Numbered from the stretch's first letter, positions 19,163 through 29,889 are shown. The stretch is 64,000 bases of DNA from Spartinivicinus ruber (GCF_011009015.1 NZ_CP048878.1:2207001-2271000); one strand, 5' to 3'. A program made the numbers and translations. Notes: a model not told the origin generated them from the letters alone.

Positions 19163-19900
19163 ATGGCAGGTCATAGTAAGTGGGCCAATATTAAACACCG
19201 TAAAGCTGCTCAAGATGCCAAGCGGGGAAAGGTTTTTACTAAAATCATCCGGGAATTGGTTGTTGCAGCAAAGCAGGGTGGTCCAATACCTGAAGATAAC
19301 CCTCGGCTGCGTGCAACAATGGATAAAGCACTGGCAGCCAATATGACCAGAGACACCATTGATCGAGCCATTGCTCGTGGTGCTGGTACCAATGAAGCTG
19401 ACAACATGGAAGAGCTTACCTATGAAGGTTATGCCTCAGGTGGTGTGGCAGTGCTCGTTGAAGTGATGACGGATAATCGCAATAGAACTGTGGCAGAAGT
19501 GCGTCATGCTTTCAGTAAGCATGGTGGGAATCTTGGTACTGATGGTTCGGTTGCTTATTTATTTTCAAAAAAAGGGCAGTTCAGTTTTGCTCCTGGTACT
19601 GATGAAGAACAATTAATGGAAGTCAGTCTTGAGTCTGGTGCTGAGGATGTGATTGCCAATGATGATGGGTCAACTGATGTTATTACTGATCCTTCTGATT
19701 TTGGCCAGGTTAAAGATGCTTTAGTCGCTGCAGGTTTGGAGCCTGCTAATGCTGAAGTGACAATGATTGCTTCTACTATGGCGGAACTTGATAATGAACA
19801 AGCAGAAAAAGTTATCAAGTTGATTGATCGGTTAGAAGATCTGGACGACGTGCAAAATGTTTATACTAATGCAGACTTCCCTGCAGAGGCATTGGAATAA
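19163..19900 (+). CDS. yebC: YebC/PmpR family transcriptional regulator
   Basis: 245 aa, beginning [21 protein letters not shown], the family hallmark. The three-domain TACO1/YebC fold is intact, including GGxLGxxGSVxxxF-like [16 protein letters not shown] near 117-132. YebC proteins are DNA-binding regulators, and recent work on the family also links them to translation of difficult sequences. AGCGAGGAAGAATT precedes the start. The usual neighbour of ruvC. Confidence 0.95.
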   Translation: MAGHSKWANIKHRKAAQDAKRGKVFTKIIRELVVAAKQGGPIPEDNPRLRATMDKALAANMTRDTIDRAIARGAGTNEADNMEELTYEGYASGGVAVLVEVMTDNRNRTVAEVRHAFSKHGGNLGTDGSVAYLFSKKGQFSFAPGTDEEQLMEVSLESGAEDVIANDDGSTDVITDPSDFGQVKDALVAAGLEPANAEVTMIASTMAELDNEQAEKVIKLIDRLEDLDDVQNVYTNADFPAEALE

Positions 19901-19962
19901 CGGGTATATCTTTGCTTTTTGAATATTTGAAGTAGATCAATAGACTACGATTATTTATTCAG

Positions 19963-19997
19963 CGGCCACTAACAGTCTAGTGGCCGTTCTTGTTTTT
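19963..19997 (+). terminator. Terminator of yebC
   Basis: CGGCCACTA (19963-19971) and TAGTGGCCG (19978-19986) form a perfect 9-bp stem followed by TTCTTGTTTTT. Confidence 0.85.
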
Positions 19998-20020
19998 GAA
20001 TCCATTAAGCTTGATAGTTG

Positions 20021-20110
20021 CTAAGCAACTAACCACCAACCTAATAACATTAGCAAAAACAGTAAGCCAACTGTGGCTGATATTTTGAGTAGTAACCAGG
20101 ATGATTCCAT
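20021..20110 (-). CDS. Candidate 29-aa single-span membrane peptide
   Basis: A short frame on the minus strand, ATG 20110 to TAG 20021. It reads MESSWLLLKISATVGLLF then LLMLLGWWLVA: a hydrophilic start, one continuous hydrophobic helix of about 22 residues, and three Trp. Only a weak ribosome site (TAAAG) is seen. It lies alone between yebC and ruvC, opposite to both. Its composition is far from random, but coding is not proven. Confidence 0.4.
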   Translation of the reverse strand: MESSWLLLKISATVGLLFLLMLLGWWLVA

Positions 20111-20305
20111 CTTTATTTTACTTATTGTCAGTTACAGTATAAGCCTACGCTTAAAATGGCATGTAAGGTACAGGTTTTTAGTAACTAACGTTGCTACTTT
20201 GTAACTGTCTAGCCATTACTCTGTAAGAGGTGGCTCAAAATAAAATTGGCTTCAAGTTATGTATAAGTGTACAGTGTTATTAAAATAGCCTTTTTTTAAC
20301 GTAAT

Positions 20306-20824
20306 ATGAGCCTTATTCTTGGTATTGACCCCGGTTCGAGAGTAACTGGGTATGGCATAATCAATCAGTTGGGTAGTCGTTGTGAATATGTGACCAGTGG
20401 CTGTATTCGCACCAGTGGTGAGCTGCTTCCAGAAAGGCTATCGCAAATCTTTCAAGGTATTTCCACTATTATTGAACAGTTTGCTCCACAGCAAGTGGGG
20501 GTGGAGCAAGTGTTTATGGCTCGAAATGCTGATTCAGCATTAAAGTTAGGGCAGGCGAGAGGTGCTGCTATAGTGGCTGCAGTTAACCATGCCTTGCCAG
20601 TATCTGAATATTCAGCACGACAAATTAAACAGTCTGTGGTTGGTAAAGGTAGTGCAGAAAAAAGTCAGGTGCAGCATATGGTACAACAGTTGTTGTGCTT
20701 GAATCGTTGTCCACCCAGTGATGCTGCAGATGCGCTGGCGGTTGCTCTCTGTCATGCCCATACCCAGCAAGGCTTGATTAAAATTGTCGGCGCTCGTAGT
20801 GTCCGTCGGCGTCGAATCCGTTAG
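20306..20824 (+). CDS. ruvC: Holliday junction resolvase RuvC
   Basis: 172 aa, standard size. Catalytic acidic residues are in place: Asp 8 in LGIDPGS, Glu in [11 protein letters not shown] (about 69), and the Asp pair in [17 protein letters not shown] (about 140-143). RuvC cuts Holliday junctions symmetrically as a dimer working with RuvAB. It heads ruvC-ruvA-ruvB. A degenerate LexA-like sequence lies about 30 nt upstream. Confidence 0.97.
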   Translation: MSLILGIDPGSRVTGYGIINQLGSRCEYVTSGCIRTSGELLPERLSQIFQGISTIIEQFAPQQVGVEQVFMARNADSALKLGQARGAAIVAAVNHALPVSEYSARQIKQSVVGKGSAEKSQVQHMVQQLLCLNRCPPSDAADALAVALCHAHTQQGLIKIVGARSVRRRRIR

Positions 20825-20907
20825 TAGGGCATCTAAATGCTTGCTCCACATCTGTTAAGGCTGGATACATTAATAGTGTACGAAATAGTCAATGAGAATA
20901 TTGAGTA

Positions 20908-21513
20908 ATGATTGGTCGAATTAACGGGATTTTACTGGAAAAGCAACCACCGCACTTGTTGATTGATGTCCAAGGGGTGGCTTATGAAGTAGATGCACCC
21001 ATGACAACGTTTTATCAGTTGCCAGAAGTCGGGCAGTCTGTCGTGCTTCATACTCACTTTGTAGTAAGAGAAGATGCTCAACAGTTGTATGGTTTTGCTG
21101 CCAGGCAGGAAAGAGAGTTATTTCGGATACTGATTAAAGTGAATGGCGTAGGGCCTAAGCTGGCTCTCACTATATTGTCTGGTATGAGTTCTGAAAGTTT
21201 TGTGCGAACGGTTCAGGATAATGACGTTGCAAGCTTGGTTAAACTGCCTGGGGTTGGCAAAAAAACAGCTGAACGTTTGCTGGTTGAGATGCGTGATAAG
21301 TTGGCAAGTTGGCTGCCTGCTGATGCAGATGTGACTTCAAATACTAGTCAACAAATCTCAATACCGGCTGCCAGTCATTTGGATGATGCGATTAGTGCAT
21401 TGGTAGCATTGGGCTATAAACCTCAGCAAGCGGCTAAAACAATCAAAGCGCTCCCCGACCAGGAGTTGCCCCGTGAAGAATTAATTCGTCAAGCGTTAAA
21501 AGCGATGGTTTAA
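20908..21513 (+). CDS. ruvA: Holliday junction DNA helicase subunit RuvA
   Basis: 201 aa. N-terminal OB domain [28 protein letters not shown], two helix-hairpin-helix motifs ([16 protein letters not shown] and [16 protein letters not shown]), and a C-terminal RuvB-contact domain ([17 protein letters not shown]). The tetramer holds the four-way junction and loads RuvB. Lies 83 nt after ruvC. Confidence 0.97.
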   Translation: MIGRINGILLEKQPPHLLIDVQGVAYEVDAPMTTFYQLPEVGQSVVLHTHFVVREDAQQLYGFAARQERELFRILIKVNGVGPKLALTILSGMSSESFVRTVQDNDVASLVKLPGVGKKTAERLLVEMRDKLASWLPADADVTSNTSQQISIPAASHLDDAISALVALGYKPQQAAKTIKALPDQELPREELIRQALKAMV

Positions 21514-21653
21514 CAGCTCATTTATTACAATAAAGCAGCATGTGACAATATTAAGTTGTAATAAACTGGGCGAGAATCGCTTTAGTAAAAGACTTTATTA
21601 GTAAAAAGTAGCGGCGAACCAGCTAGGCTGACAAAACAGGTAACCTATAGACG

Positions 21654-22664
21654 ATGATTGAAGCTGATCGTTTAATCACTACTACTTCAAACCCTATAGA
21701 AGAAAAGCAAGATCGTGCGATTCGCCCGAAAAGTTTGGCAGACTATATCGGCCAAGCGTCTGTGCGTGAGCAAATGAGTATATTTATCGAAGCGGCTAAA
21801 AGGCGTAGCGAGGCGTTGGATCATACCCTGATTTTTGGGCCACCAGGGCTGGGAAAAACCACCTTAGCCAATATTTTGGCTAACGAAATGGGGGGGCAAA
21901 TAAAAACTACCTCAGGGCCAGTGCTAGAAAAAGCGGGAGACTTAGCTGCTATGCTCACCAATTTGGAGGCAGGTGATGTGTTATTTGTCGATGAAATTCA
22001 TCGCTTAAGCCCTGTGGTTGAAGAAGTCTTATACCCTGCAATGGAAGACTATCAGCTGGATATTATGATTGGCGAAGGACCTGCAGCACGTTCTATTAAG
22101 CTTGATTTGCCTCCTTTTACTTTAGTTGGTGCTACGACCCGTGCAGGTTTGTTGACCTCTCCTTTACGCGACCGTTTTGGTATTGTTCAGCGGTTGGAAT
22201 TTTACTCTGTAGAACATTTAGCCATTATTGTTCAGCGTTCTTCAAGGATACTGGGCGTATCCCTTGAAGAAGCAGGGGCAATAGAGATTGCCAAACGATC
22301 GCGAGGTACACCGCGAATAGCTAATCGTTTATTAAGGCGAGTGAGGGATTTTGCAGAAGTAAAAGGAACTGGCGTGATTACCCAGCAGATTGCTGATCAG
22401 GCTTTAAGTATGCTTGATGTTGATAGTCAAGGCTTTGATCAGATGGATAGACGACTGTTGCTGGCTATGATTGAAAAGTTTTCTGGTGGCCCGGTAGGTG
22501 TGGATAGTTTGGCAGCTGCCATTAGTGAGGAGAGGGATACTATTGAAGATGTACTGGAGCCCTATTTAATTCAACAAGGTTTTATTATGCGCACGCCAAG
22601 AGGTCGAGTGGTTACCGAACGGGCCTATCTTCACTTCGGGCTTTCAGTGCCCGAGCAGTCTTGA
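21654..22664 (+). CDS. ruvB: Holliday junction branch migration ATPase RuvB
   Basis: 336 aa AAA+ motor. Walker [10 protein letters not shown] near residue 62, Walker [10 protein letters not shown], sensor 1 GATTRAG, Arg finger region in LRDRFG, and a C-terminal winged helix with RTPRGRV. Hexamers pump DNA through the RuvA-bound junction. Completes the ruvCAB set. Confidence 0.97.
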   Translation: MIEADRLITTTSNPIEEKQDRAIRPKSLADYIGQASVREQMSIFIEAAKRRSEALDHTLIFGPPGLGKTTLANILANEMGGQIKTTSGPVLEKAGDLAAMLTNLEAGDVLFVDEIHRLSPVVEEVLYPAMEDYQLDIMIGEGPAARSIKLDLPPFTLVGATTRAGLLTSPLRDRFGIVQRLEFYSVEHLAIIVQRSSRILGVSLEEAGAIEIAKRSRGTPRIANRLLRRVRDFAEVKGTGVITQQIADQALSMLDVDSQGFDQMDRRLLLAMIEKFSGGPVGVDSLAAAISEERDTIEDVLEPYLIQQGFIMRTPRGRVVTERAYLHFGLSVPEQS

Positions 22665-22804
22665 TCTAGCTGCTTGCTGATCAACTCAATAAAATGCTCC
22701 AGCCCTATTTTTGAAAACACTATGAATCTTGTATGATTTGCTAGTACTGCGCTTCTGTTTATAGGGTGTGGCTCTCGTTGGATTTTTATTTGAGGAAACC
22801 GTGT

Positions 22805-23209
22805 GTGAATAATTTTGCTATTCACTGTCGAGTATATTATGAGGACACTGATGCTGGTGGAATTGTTTATTACGTAAACTATTTGAAGTTTATGGAGCGG
22901 GCGCGTACTGACTTATTGCGTAGCCTAGATATTGAGCAGCACTCGCTTCTCGAACAAAATGTGATGTTTGTTGTCCATAGTTCATCAATAAACTATCGCA
23001 GCCCAGCTAGGTTGGATGATGAATTAAAAGTGACAGCAGTTGTAAAAAAGATGACAAAAGTAGCTATTATTTTTATACAACAAGTAGTTAATTGTCGGAC
23101 AAATACATTGTGCTGTGAAGCTGAAGTAAAAGTGGCCTGTGTGTCGCCAATTAATATGAGGCCAACAATGATTCCAACCAGTTTGCAACAAAAAATACAA
23201 TTACTCTAG
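22805..23209 (+). CDS. ybgC: Tol-Pal associated acyl-CoA thioesterase
   Basis: 134 aa from GTG 22805, chosen because TGAGGAAACC precedes it; the frame continues upstream to a GTG at 22766 without a ribosome site. Hot-dog fold with the catalytic motif YYEDTDAGGIVYYVNYLKFMERAR (Asp in EDTDAGG). YbgC hydrolyses acyl-CoA or acyl-ACP thioesters and heads the tol-pal operon in most gammaproteobacteria. Confidence 0.93.
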   Translation: MNNFAIHCRVYYEDTDAGGIVYYVNYLKFMERARTDLLRSLDIEQHSLLEQNVMFVVHSSSINYRSPARLDDELKVTAVVKKMTKVAIIFIQQVVNCRTNTLCCEAEVKVACVSPINMRPTMIPTSLQQKIQLL

Positions 23210-23306
23210 GTAATTTCACGAAAACATGTAAAGAGAGGTGGTATGATCGGCCTTTCGCCTGGTGAGGCTGTGTCACCGTACATAAAATAGCTTGAGGGTA
23301 AGTATT

Positions 23307-23993
23307 GTGGCAGAAATGTCAATTTGGTCCTTAATTGCCGGCGCCAGCTGGATTGTACAACTAGTGATGTTGGTACTACTCATGGCATCTATTGTGTCAT
23401 GGGTCATGATTTTACAACGTGGTTTTTTATTGTCGAATACCAAGCGAAGTGCAATTGCCTTTGAAGATCGGTTCTGGTCAGGTATGGATTTAAGTAAATT
23501 ATTTCGCCAAGTTACCAATGAACCTGATCCTGATAATGGTATGGAGCATTTGTTTAGAGCAGGCTTTAAAGAGTTTACTCGACTACGTCAGGACTCTAAT
23601 GCTGATCCTGATGCAGTAATGGAAGGTACTCAGCGTGCCATGCGAGTGGCGCTGGCAAGAGAGCAAGAGCGCTTAGAGCAAAATCTTCCCTTCCTTGCAA
23701 CGGTAGGCTCAATTAGTCCTTATATTGGGCTATTTGGTACAGTTATTGGGATTATGAACTCATTCCGAGGTTTAGCCAACCAAACCCAAGCAACTTTAGC
23801 AACGGTGGCGCCAGGTATTTCAGAAGCATTGGTTGCAACAGCAATGGGGCTATTAGCTGCTATCCCTGCAGTGGTTGCATACAACAAATATTCTGCAAAG
23901 GTAGATCAGTTATTAAATAGCTATGACACTTTTTCTGATGAGTTTTCCAGTATTTTACATCGCAAAGTACACACCCGATCTAGGCAGGGATAA
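23307..23993 (+). CDS. tolQ: Tol-Pal system protein TolQ
   Basis: 228 aa from GTG 23307 (TTGAGGG lies 10 nt upstream); the reading then gives AEMSIWSLIAGAS, as in other TolQ. Three membrane helices: about 10-32, 130-152 and 165-190. With TolR it forms the proton-driven motor that energises TolA. Next to tolR with 5 nt between. Confidence 0.95.
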   Translation: MAEMSIWSLIAGASWIVQLVMLVLLMASIVSWVMILQRGFLLSNTKRSAIAFEDRFWSGMDLSKLFRQVTNEPDPDNGMEHLFRAGFKEFTRLRQDSNADPDAVMEGTQRAMRVALAREQERLEQNLPFLATVGSISPYIGLFGTVIGIMNSFRGLANQTQATLATVAPGISEALVATAMGLLAAIPAVVAYNKYSAKVDQLLNSYDTFSDEFSSILHRKVHTRSRQG

Positions 23994-23998
23994 CCATA

Positions 23999-24433
23999 AT
24001 GGCTGTTAAACGTATTCGGCGAAAGCCGATGTCTGAAATCAACGTAGTGCCTTATATTGATGTGATGTTGGTGCTTTTGATTGTGTTTATGGTGGCTGCT
24101 CCTATGTTAACGCAGGGTGTGAATGTGGATTTGCCTAAGACAGATGCAAAGCCTCTTGATGTTAAGGAGGATGAAGAAGCAATTGTTGTGTCGGTTAAAC
24201 CCGATGGTACTTATTATATCAATATTGGTAAGGACCAGGAGCAAGCTGTTTCCTTAGAAAAAATACAAAAGCAAGTTGCCAAAATAATGAAGGTTAAACC
24301 TAACCGCTTAGTGTTAATCAAAGGTGATCAGCAGGTTGACTATGGCACAGTGGTTCAAGCCATGGCTGCTTTACAAGCAGCTGGTGTGCCTAATGTTGGC
24401 TTGATTACAGATCCTCAAGAACAAACTGGTTAA
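23999..24433 (+). CDS. tolR: Tol-Pal system protein TolR
   Basis: 144 aa. A short cytoplasmic start (KRIRRKPMSEINVVPYIDV), one membrane helix (MLVLLIVFMVAAPML) carrying the proton-path Asp in YIDVMLVLL, and a periplasmic ExbD/TolR domain ending in GLITDP. Partner of TolQ. Confidence 0.95.
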   Translation: MAVKRIRRKPMSEINVVPYIDVMLVLLIVFMVAAPMLTQGVNVDLPKTDAKPLDVKEDEEAIVVSVKPDGTYYINIGKDQEQAVSLEKIQKQVAKIMKVKPNRLVLIKGDQQVDYGTVVQAMAALQAAGVPNVGLITDPQEQTG

Positions 24434-24450
24434 ATTAAGAAGTTATTGTT

Positions 24451-25380
24451 GTGAGATTGCCTAACGGTTATACCTTACCTGCTACGATAGCTATTGTGCT
24501 TCATATTACTGCTATATTAGCTGTAGTAAATATTTGGCAGAAAGAGCATCAGCCGCCTATTAAAGCAACACCGGATTATGTGAAGGCAAAATTGATTGCC
24601 TTAAAACCTGCTGCCAATAAACCAGCCACAGCTAAAAAGCCACCTGCACAAAAGCCTCCTCAGCCTGATAAAGACAAACTGGCTGAACAAAAAGCAAAAG
24701 AAGCAGCCAAAAGAAAAGCGGAAGCAGAAAAGCAAAAGCACATTCAGCAAGAAAAAGAGCGTAAAGCTCAACAAGCTAAGCTGAAAAAACAGCAGGAAGA
24801 AAAAGCTCGAAAAGCTAAATTAAAGCAGGAAAAACTGAAAAAGCAAAAGGAAGAGCAAGCGCGGAAAGCCCGTGAAGCAAGATTAAAAGAAGAAAAATTA
24901 AAGAAACAGCGTGAAGAAAAAGCAAAAAGGGAAAGAGAAGCGCGGTTAAAACGTGAGCGTGAAGAGAAACAACGTAAGCAACAAGAAGTAGCTAAAAAAG
25001 CCCAAGAAGCTGAACTAGCCGCTTTGTTGGCAGAGGAAGAAGAAGCTGAAGAAAATGCCCGTATTGCTGCAACACAAGCTGAAAAAGTTACAGCAATTGT
25101 AGGAGTGATAACTCAGACAGTACAAAACTACTGGAGTCGACCTCCTACTGCTCGAAGAGGAATGCAGGTGGTTCTACAAATTCAGATGGTGCCAACAGGT
25201 GAGGTGATTAATGTCACAGTCACTCAGTCCAGTGGAGATAGTACATTTGACCGAGCAGCTGTTCGTGCAGTAGAGAAGGCAGGGCGCTTCCCTGAAGTAC
25301 GGCAGGTGAATTCTGCAACTTTTGAAAGAGACTTTCGTACTATGAGATTTGTTTTTAGACCGGAGGATTTAACAGGGTGA
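24451..25380 (+). CDS. tolA: Tol-Pal system protein TolA
   Basis: 309 aa from GTG 24451. One N-terminal membrane helix (about 9-27), a long Lys/Glu/Ala/Gln coiled coil (about 45-205) that spans the periplasm, and a C-terminal globular domain (about 215-305) with TonB-like [17 protein letters not shown] and [19 protein letters not shown]. Repetitive codons give the domain a purine-rich base composition. It transmits TolQR energy to TolB/Pal. Its end overlaps tolB by 4 nt. Confidence 0.94.
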   Translation: MRLPNGYTLPATIAIVLHITAILAVVNIWQKEHQPPIKATPDYVKAKLIALKPAANKPATAKKPPAQKPPQPDKDKLAEQKAKEAAKRKAEAEKQKHIQQEKERKAQQAKLKKQQEEKARKAKLKQEKLKKQKEEQARKAREARLKEEKLKKQREEKAKREREARLKREREEKQRKQQEVAKKAQEAELAALLAEEEEAEENARIAATQAEKVTAIVGVITQTVQNYWSRPPTARRGMQVVLQIQMVPTGEVINVTVTQSSGDSTFDRAAVRAVEKAGRFPEVRQVNSATFERDFRTMRFVFRPEDLTG

Positions 25381-26669
25381 TAGGACGACATATAAAAGCT
25401 GTATTTGCAGCGCTGCTATTTGTATGTGTGGGGCAAACTGCTTGGGCAGGTTTGACCATCGAAATTACTCAAGGTAATGACAGTGCTGTGCCTATTGCGG
25501 TGGTGCCATTTGGTGGTGATACTCCCCCTCACGATGTTGCTGAAATAATTGGTGCTGATTTAAAGCGTAGTGGTTTATTTGAGCCCTTTGCACCTGGCAA
25601 CATGCTGAGTTTGCCACAGAAAAAAGAAGATGTGGTTTATAGTGATTGGCGTAAGTCTGGAGTGGACTACCTGGTTATTGGAAACGTGAAGAAAGAAGGG
25701 AGTCAATATAAGGCAACTTTTGTCTTATATGATGTGATTAAACAAAAACAAATGTTGGAGCATAGCTATGCAAGCTCTAATCACAGAAAAGTGGCTCATC
25801 GCATTAGTGACGATATATACGAAAAACTAACTGGTAAGCCTGGAGCATTTGATACCAAGATTTTATATGTTACTTCCACGCGTGCGGCTGCTAATAAAAT
25901 CAGATATAAGTTGAATTATGCTGACTCTGATGGTTTTGGCGCAAAAACTATTTTAAATTCTTCAGAGCCAATTCTATCACCTTCTTGGTCACCTGATGCT
26001 AAAAAAGTTGCCTATGTTAATTTCAGCAAAGGCCGTCCAGGTATTTATATTCAGGATATTTATCAGGGCAAACGCCAGCGTATGACTGCATTTAAAGGAC
26101 TAAATAGTGCACCGGCCTGGTCACCTGATGGGCGCAAATTAGCCATGGTGTTATCAAAAGGGGGTAACCCAGACATCTATGTTATGGATGTTGCTACCCG
26201 CAAGCTTAATCAAGTAACACGGCATTTTGCCATTGATACTGAGCCCAGCTGGATGCCTGATGGACAACATTTGGTGTTTACTTCTAACCGTGGTGGTGCA
26301 CCGCAAATTTATCAGGCTAATGTGCAAACAGGTGCAGCTAAACGGCTGACGTTTGAAGGAAAATATAATGCCAGAGCTCGTGTTTTTCCGGATGGAAAAT
26401 CCATTGCCATGGTGCATAAAGGGGAAGGTATTGCCCAATTTAACATTGCTGTTTTAGAGCTGGATTCTGGTAGATTAAGGTTATTGACCTCAACTCCTCT
26501 TGATGAGTCGCCTAGTGTGGCACCCAATGGTTCAATGCTAATTTATGCTACCCAGCAGCGAGGTCGCGGGGTATTGGCTGCGGTTTCTGCGGATGGTGCT
26601 GTGAAGTTAACCCTGCCATCATCTGAAGGAGATGTAAGAGAACCAGCCTGGTCACCTATTAATAAATAA
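25377..26669 (+). CDS. tolB: Tol-Pal system periplasmic protein TolB
   Basis: 430 aa from GTG 25377, overlapping the tolA stop (GTGA). Signal peptide ending about GQTAWA (residue 24), an N-terminal domain, then a six-bladed beta-propeller with repeated SPxWSPDxKKxAY-type blades (for example [30 protein letters not shown]). TolB binds Pal and TolA and is needed for outer-membrane constriction at division. Confidence 0.96.
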   Translation: MIGRHIKAVFAALLFVCVGQTAWAGLTIEITQGNDSAVPIAVVPFGGDTPPHDVAEIIGADLKRSGLFEPFAPGNMLSLPQKKEDVVYSDWRKSGVDYLVIGNVKKEGSQYKATFVLYDVIKQKQMLEHSYASSNHRKVAHRISDDIYEKLTGKPGAFDTKILYVTSTRAAANKIRYKLNYADSDGFGAKTILNSSEPILSPSWSPDAKKVAYVNFSKGRPGIYIQDIYQGKRQRMTAFKGLNSAPAWSPDGRKLAMVLSKGGNPDIYVMDVATRKLNQVTRHFAIDTEPSWMPDGQHLVFTSNRGGAPQIYQANVQTGAAKRLTFEGKYNARARVFPDGKSIAMVHKGEGIAQFNIAVLELDSGRLRLLTSTPLDESPSVAPNGSMLIYATQQRGRGVLAAVSADGAVKLTLPSSEGDVREPAWSPINK

Positions 26670-26736
26670 GCGTGAAAGTGCTGATAATTTCTGATATTTT
26701 ACGTCGCCAATAAAAGATATAAAACAGGAGTTGGAT

Positions 26737-27246
26737 ATGCAATTGGTTAAACTTGGTAAGGTTGTTCTGCTTGCTTCTTCTGTCGTATGGCTAGCAGCTT
26801 GTTCCTCTACAGGTGGTAAAGGTACAGGCACTACTGACACAATAGAAGATGCATCAACAGCGGGTATTACCACTGACGGTATTGAGGGTGGGGGAGATTC
26901 CTCACAAGCGGCGTTACTTGATAAAAACATATTTTTATTTGAGTTTGATGATTCAAAAATCAGCCCAGATGACTATGCTGCACTTGATGCCCATGCTGGT
27001 GCATTAGTTGCTGATAGTAATAAATCAATTACTATTCAAGGCCATACTGATGAGCGCGGCACTCGTGAATATAATTTAGCATTAGGTGAGCGTCGAGCTA
27101 ACGCGATTAAAAAGTACTTGGTTATCAAAGGCGTTTCACCCTCTCAAATAGAATCAACGAGTTATGGTGAAGAGCAGCCAGTTGCTTTTGGGCATGATGA
27201 AGGCTCTTGGTCGCAAAACCGTCGTGCAATTATTATCACTAATTAA
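26737..27246 (+). CDS. pal: Peptidoglycan-associated lipoprotein Pal
   Basis: 169 aa from ATG 26737, with AGGAG 7 nt upstream. Lipoprotein signal with lipobox LAAC at about residues 19-22, a Gly/Thr-rich linker, and an OmpA-like peptidoglycan-binding domain: IQGHTDERGTREYNLALGERRA holds the Asp and Arg that bind diaminopimelate. Followed by its own terminator before cpoB. Confidence 0.96.
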   Translation: MQLVKLGKVVLLASSVVWLAACSSTGGKGTGTTDTIEDASTAGITTDGIEGGGDSSQAALLDKNIFLFEFDDSKISPDDYAALDAHAGALVADSNKSITIQGHTDERGTREYNLALGERRANAIKKYLVIKGVSPSQIESTSYGEEQPVAFGHDEGSWSQNRRAIIITN

Positions 27247-27261
27247 GTTAGTTGTAGTAAT

Positions 27262-27293
27262 AAAAATGCAGTGATTGAATCCTGCATTTTTTT
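27262..27293 (+). terminator. Terminator after pal
   Basis: AAAAATGCAG (27262-27271) pairs with CTGCATTTTT (27282-27291), with T continuing. It would reduce read-through into cpoB. Confidence 0.75.
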
Positions 27294-27392
27294 AGAGTAA
27301 GAGAGTTGCCAGTTGGTGTACTTATTATCGAAGGCTCTTTTACTTTTAAATTATCTGATAAGGTATAAGTTGGCACGGCTAAGGGGATATTG

Positions 27393-28193
27393 ATGATAAA
27401 GCCAAAAGTAAATCACTTAACCCTAACAGGTTGTTTGCTTGGGGCCGCATTAGTATGTGGGTTATCCTCTGCATTGGCTGAAGTGCCAGTCGTTAGCTCA
27501 ACCCCCGTTGGCAAAAAACAGCAAGACAGTCAACGGGGTGCCAGCCGAAACTCAGCCGCTGGACTGTTTTTTCAACTGGAAGCTTTACAGCAGGAAGTTC
27601 AGACGCTGCGAGGCTTGGTTGAAGAGCAAAATCATATCATTCAACGAATGAGACAAGAGCAAAAAGATCGTTACTTAGATCTTGATCGTCGTGTTTCTCA
27701 GCTGTCAGGTGGTGCTGTTTCAACTTCAACGGCATCTACTGTTAGTAATACTGCTGCTGATAGCCAGCTGAATCAAACAGTAGGTAGTGATAATCAAGAT
27801 CAAGCCAGTGCTCAAGCCGATATTGAAAAAGAAGCTTATAAAGATGCTTTTAATTTAGTACGACAAAGGCAGTATGATAAAGCAAAAGCTGCTTTTTCCG
27901 CATTACTAAAGCAGTTTCCCCAGGGTAAATATGCTGCAAATGCCCACTATTGGCTGGGTGAGATTTATTTTACCAGCCAGTCTCTTGATCAAGCCAAATC
28001 GGAATTTGAGCAGATTATTAGCCAGTTTCCATCTAGTCGAAAAGCCCCAGATGCTATTTATAAGTTAGGTCGAGTACTTTATCAGCAAGGGCAAACAGAC
28101 AAAGCAAAATCAATGCTAAGTCGAGTGACCAAAGACTACCCGAATTCGTCTGCTGCTAGGTTAGCGAGTGCATTGCTGCAAACTATGCGCTAG
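27393..28193 (+). CDS. cpoB: Cell division coordinator CpoB (YbgF)
   Basis: 266 aa from ATG 27393 (AGGGG upstream). Signal peptide ending near SSALA (about residue 29), an N-terminal coiled coil (FFQLEALQQEVQTLRGLVEEQN) that trimerises, a Ser/Thr linker, and three TPR repeats in the C-terminal half (AYKDAFNLV..., ANAHYWLGEIYF, PDAIYKLGRVLY). CpoB links PBP1B and Tol-Pal during division. Confidence 0.94.
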   Translation: MIKPKVNHLTLTGCLLGAALVCGLSSALAEVPVVSSTPVGKKQQDSQRGASRNSAAGLFFQLEALQQEVQTLRGLVEEQNHIIQRMRQEQKDRYLDLDRRVSQLSGGAVSTSTASTVSNTAADSQLNQTVGSDNQDQASAQADIEKEAYKDAFNLVRQRQYDKAKAAFSALLKQFPQGKYAANAHYWLGEIYFTSQSLDQAKSEFEQIISQFPSSRKAPDAIYKLGRVLYQQGQTDKAKSMLSRVTKDYPNSSAARLASALLQTMR

Positions 28194-28401
28194 CAAGTTT
28201 CTAGTATCCGCTTTCTGAGCAGAGTGATTGCTTAACTGCTATTACTCTGTCCTTCATGTGTAAACAATTGTTTTTGCTTGCTGGGCTATGCCGCTATCAG
28301 TTATGATTGCCCGCTTTGTCAAACCAGAGTTGGCTAGTCAAGTATTTTGGGGTTTTTCCGTACATACTTGGTCTAGTGAGTGAGGTCAAATAGCTGGCAG
28401 T

Positions 28402-29052
28402 ATGAGCGAGCTCAAGGTACGCATTTCTGAAATTTTTTATTCGCTTCAAGGTGAAACCAAAACCATTGGTCTGCCTACTGTATTTGTCAGGCTAACTGGT
28501 TGCCCTTTGCGTTGTGGTTATTGTGACACTGCTTATGCCTTTAATGGTGGAGAAGTGATGACGGTGGCAAGTGTAGTAGCAGAAGTTGCTAAGTATCAGC
28601 CTCGTTATGTCACTGTCACTGGTGGAGAACCACTAGCGCAGCGAAATTGCTTTAGTTTATTGACTGAACTGGCAAAGCGAGGCTATGAAGTGTCGCTAGA
28701 AACCAGTGGTGCACTTGATATTGCCCCTGTGGATCCACGAGTTGTTAAAGTGATGGATTTGAAAGCGCCCAGTTCAGGTGAAATGCATCGTAATCGCTAT
28801 GAAAATATTCAGTGGCTATTGCCTCATGATCAAGTGAAGTTTGTAGTAGCCAATCGAGCTGATTTCGAGTGGGCTGCTTTTAAACTGGCAGAATATGATT
28901 TGCCCGCAAAAGTGTCTGAGGTGCTATTTTCTCCTGTTTATGGTGAATTGAGTCCAACAAAACTCGCCGAGTGGATTTTGGCAGATAATCTTCCTGTTCG
29001 AATGCAAATTCAGCTTCATAAGTACCTTTGGAATGACGAACCTGGGCATTAA
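28402..29052 (+). CDS. queE: 7-carboxy-7-deazaguanine synthase QueE
   Basis: 216 aa radical SAM enzyme. The cluster-binding motif is CPLRCGYC in GCPLRCGYCDTAYAF (Cys-x3-Cys-x2-Cys, about 31-38), preceded by EIFYSLQGE and followed by TVTGGEPL. It converts carboxytetrahydropterin to CDG in preQ0 synthesis, upstream of queuosine. queC follows after 54 nt. No preQ1 riboswitch is apparent in the 208 nt in front. Confidence 0.95.
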   Translation: MSELKVRISEIFYSLQGETKTIGLPTVFVRLTGCPLRCGYCDTAYAFNGGEVMTVASVVAEVAKYQPRYVTVTGGEPLAQRNCFSLLTELAKRGYEVSLETSGALDIAPVDPRVVKVMDLKAPSSGEMHRNRYENIQWLLPHDQVKFVVANRADFEWAAFKLAEYDLPAKVSEVLFSPVYGELSPTKLAEWILADNLPVRMQIQLHKYLWNDEPGH

Positions 29053-29106
29053 GCTCCTCTCAGATTAATCAACCAGGATTTTTGATTAAGGTTTTTAGTA
29101 TTAAGT

Positions 29107-29844
29107 ATGGAACAGTCAAAACGCACAGTAGCAACAGAAAAAGAACAAGTTTCAAAGTCAGAGCAGTCAAAAAAAGCAGTTATACTGTTGTCTGGTGGCT
29201 TGGATTCGACGACAGTACTGGCGATGGCAAAAGCCCAGGGATATACCTGTTATGCCATGAGCTTTGACTATGGTCAGCGCCATCGTGCTGAGCTGGTAGC
29301 AGCAAAGCGAGTAGCTGATGCTCTGGGTGCTAAAGAACACCGAGTAATGACGTTAAATTTTGGTGAACTTGGTGGCTCCGCATTGACAGATGAGTCAATC
29401 GATGTACCTGAAGAGCTATCTGAAGGTATTCCTGTTACCTATGTACCTGCACGAAATACAGTATTTTTGTCCCTTGCATTAGGATGGGCAGAAATTGTGG
29501 GTGCGTATGACATATTTATTGGTGTGAATGCCATTGACTATTCGGGCTACCCTGATTGTCGCCCTGAGTTTATTGAAGCCTTTGAAAGGCTTGCCAATCT
29601 AGCCACTAAAGTGGGTGTTGAAGGGCAGTCATTTAAGATTCAAACGCCACTGAAAGATATGAGTAAGGCTGATATTATCCGTTGTGGCACTGAGCTAGGC
29701 ATTGATTACCGCATGACAGTTTCCTGTTATCAGGCTAATACACAAGGCCAAGCATGTGGTGTTTGTGATAGTTGTCGACTGCGTGAGAAAGGCTTTGTCG
29801 ATGCTGGTTTAGTAGATGCTACTGTTTACCTTGGTAGTGATTAA
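29107..29844 (+). CDS. queC: 7-cyano-7-deazaguanine synthase QueC
   Basis: 245 aa. The first 20 residues are a hydrophilic extension; the PP-loop LSGGLDSTT follows at about 29-37, and the zinc site [10 protein letters not shown] with the upstream Cys in SCYQANTQG near the C-terminus. It turns CDG into preQ0 with ATP and ammonia. An alternative start is not obvious, so the extension may be real. Confidence 0.95.
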   Translation: MEQSKRTVATEKEQVSKSEQSKKAVILLSGGLDSTTVLAMAKAQGYTCYAMSFDYGQRHRAELVAAKRVADALGAKEHRVMTLNFGELGGSALTDESIDVPEELSEGIPVTYVPARNTVFLSLALGWAEIVGAYDIFIGVNAIDYSGYPDCRPEFIEAFERLANLATKVGVEGQSFKIQTPLKDMSKADIIRCGTELGIDYRMTVSCYQANTQGQACGVCDSCRLREKGFVDAGLVDATVYLGSD

Positions 29845-29889
29845 CTACTTTTAGTTTCGGCTGGGCTGTCATTATTTTTTAAAAATGAC

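Noticed and set aside
28194-28401. A preQ1 riboswitch ahead of queE
   Set aside because: No preQ1-I or preQ1-II core was visible, only a weak inverted repeat CAGAGT/ACTCTG at 28220-28259.
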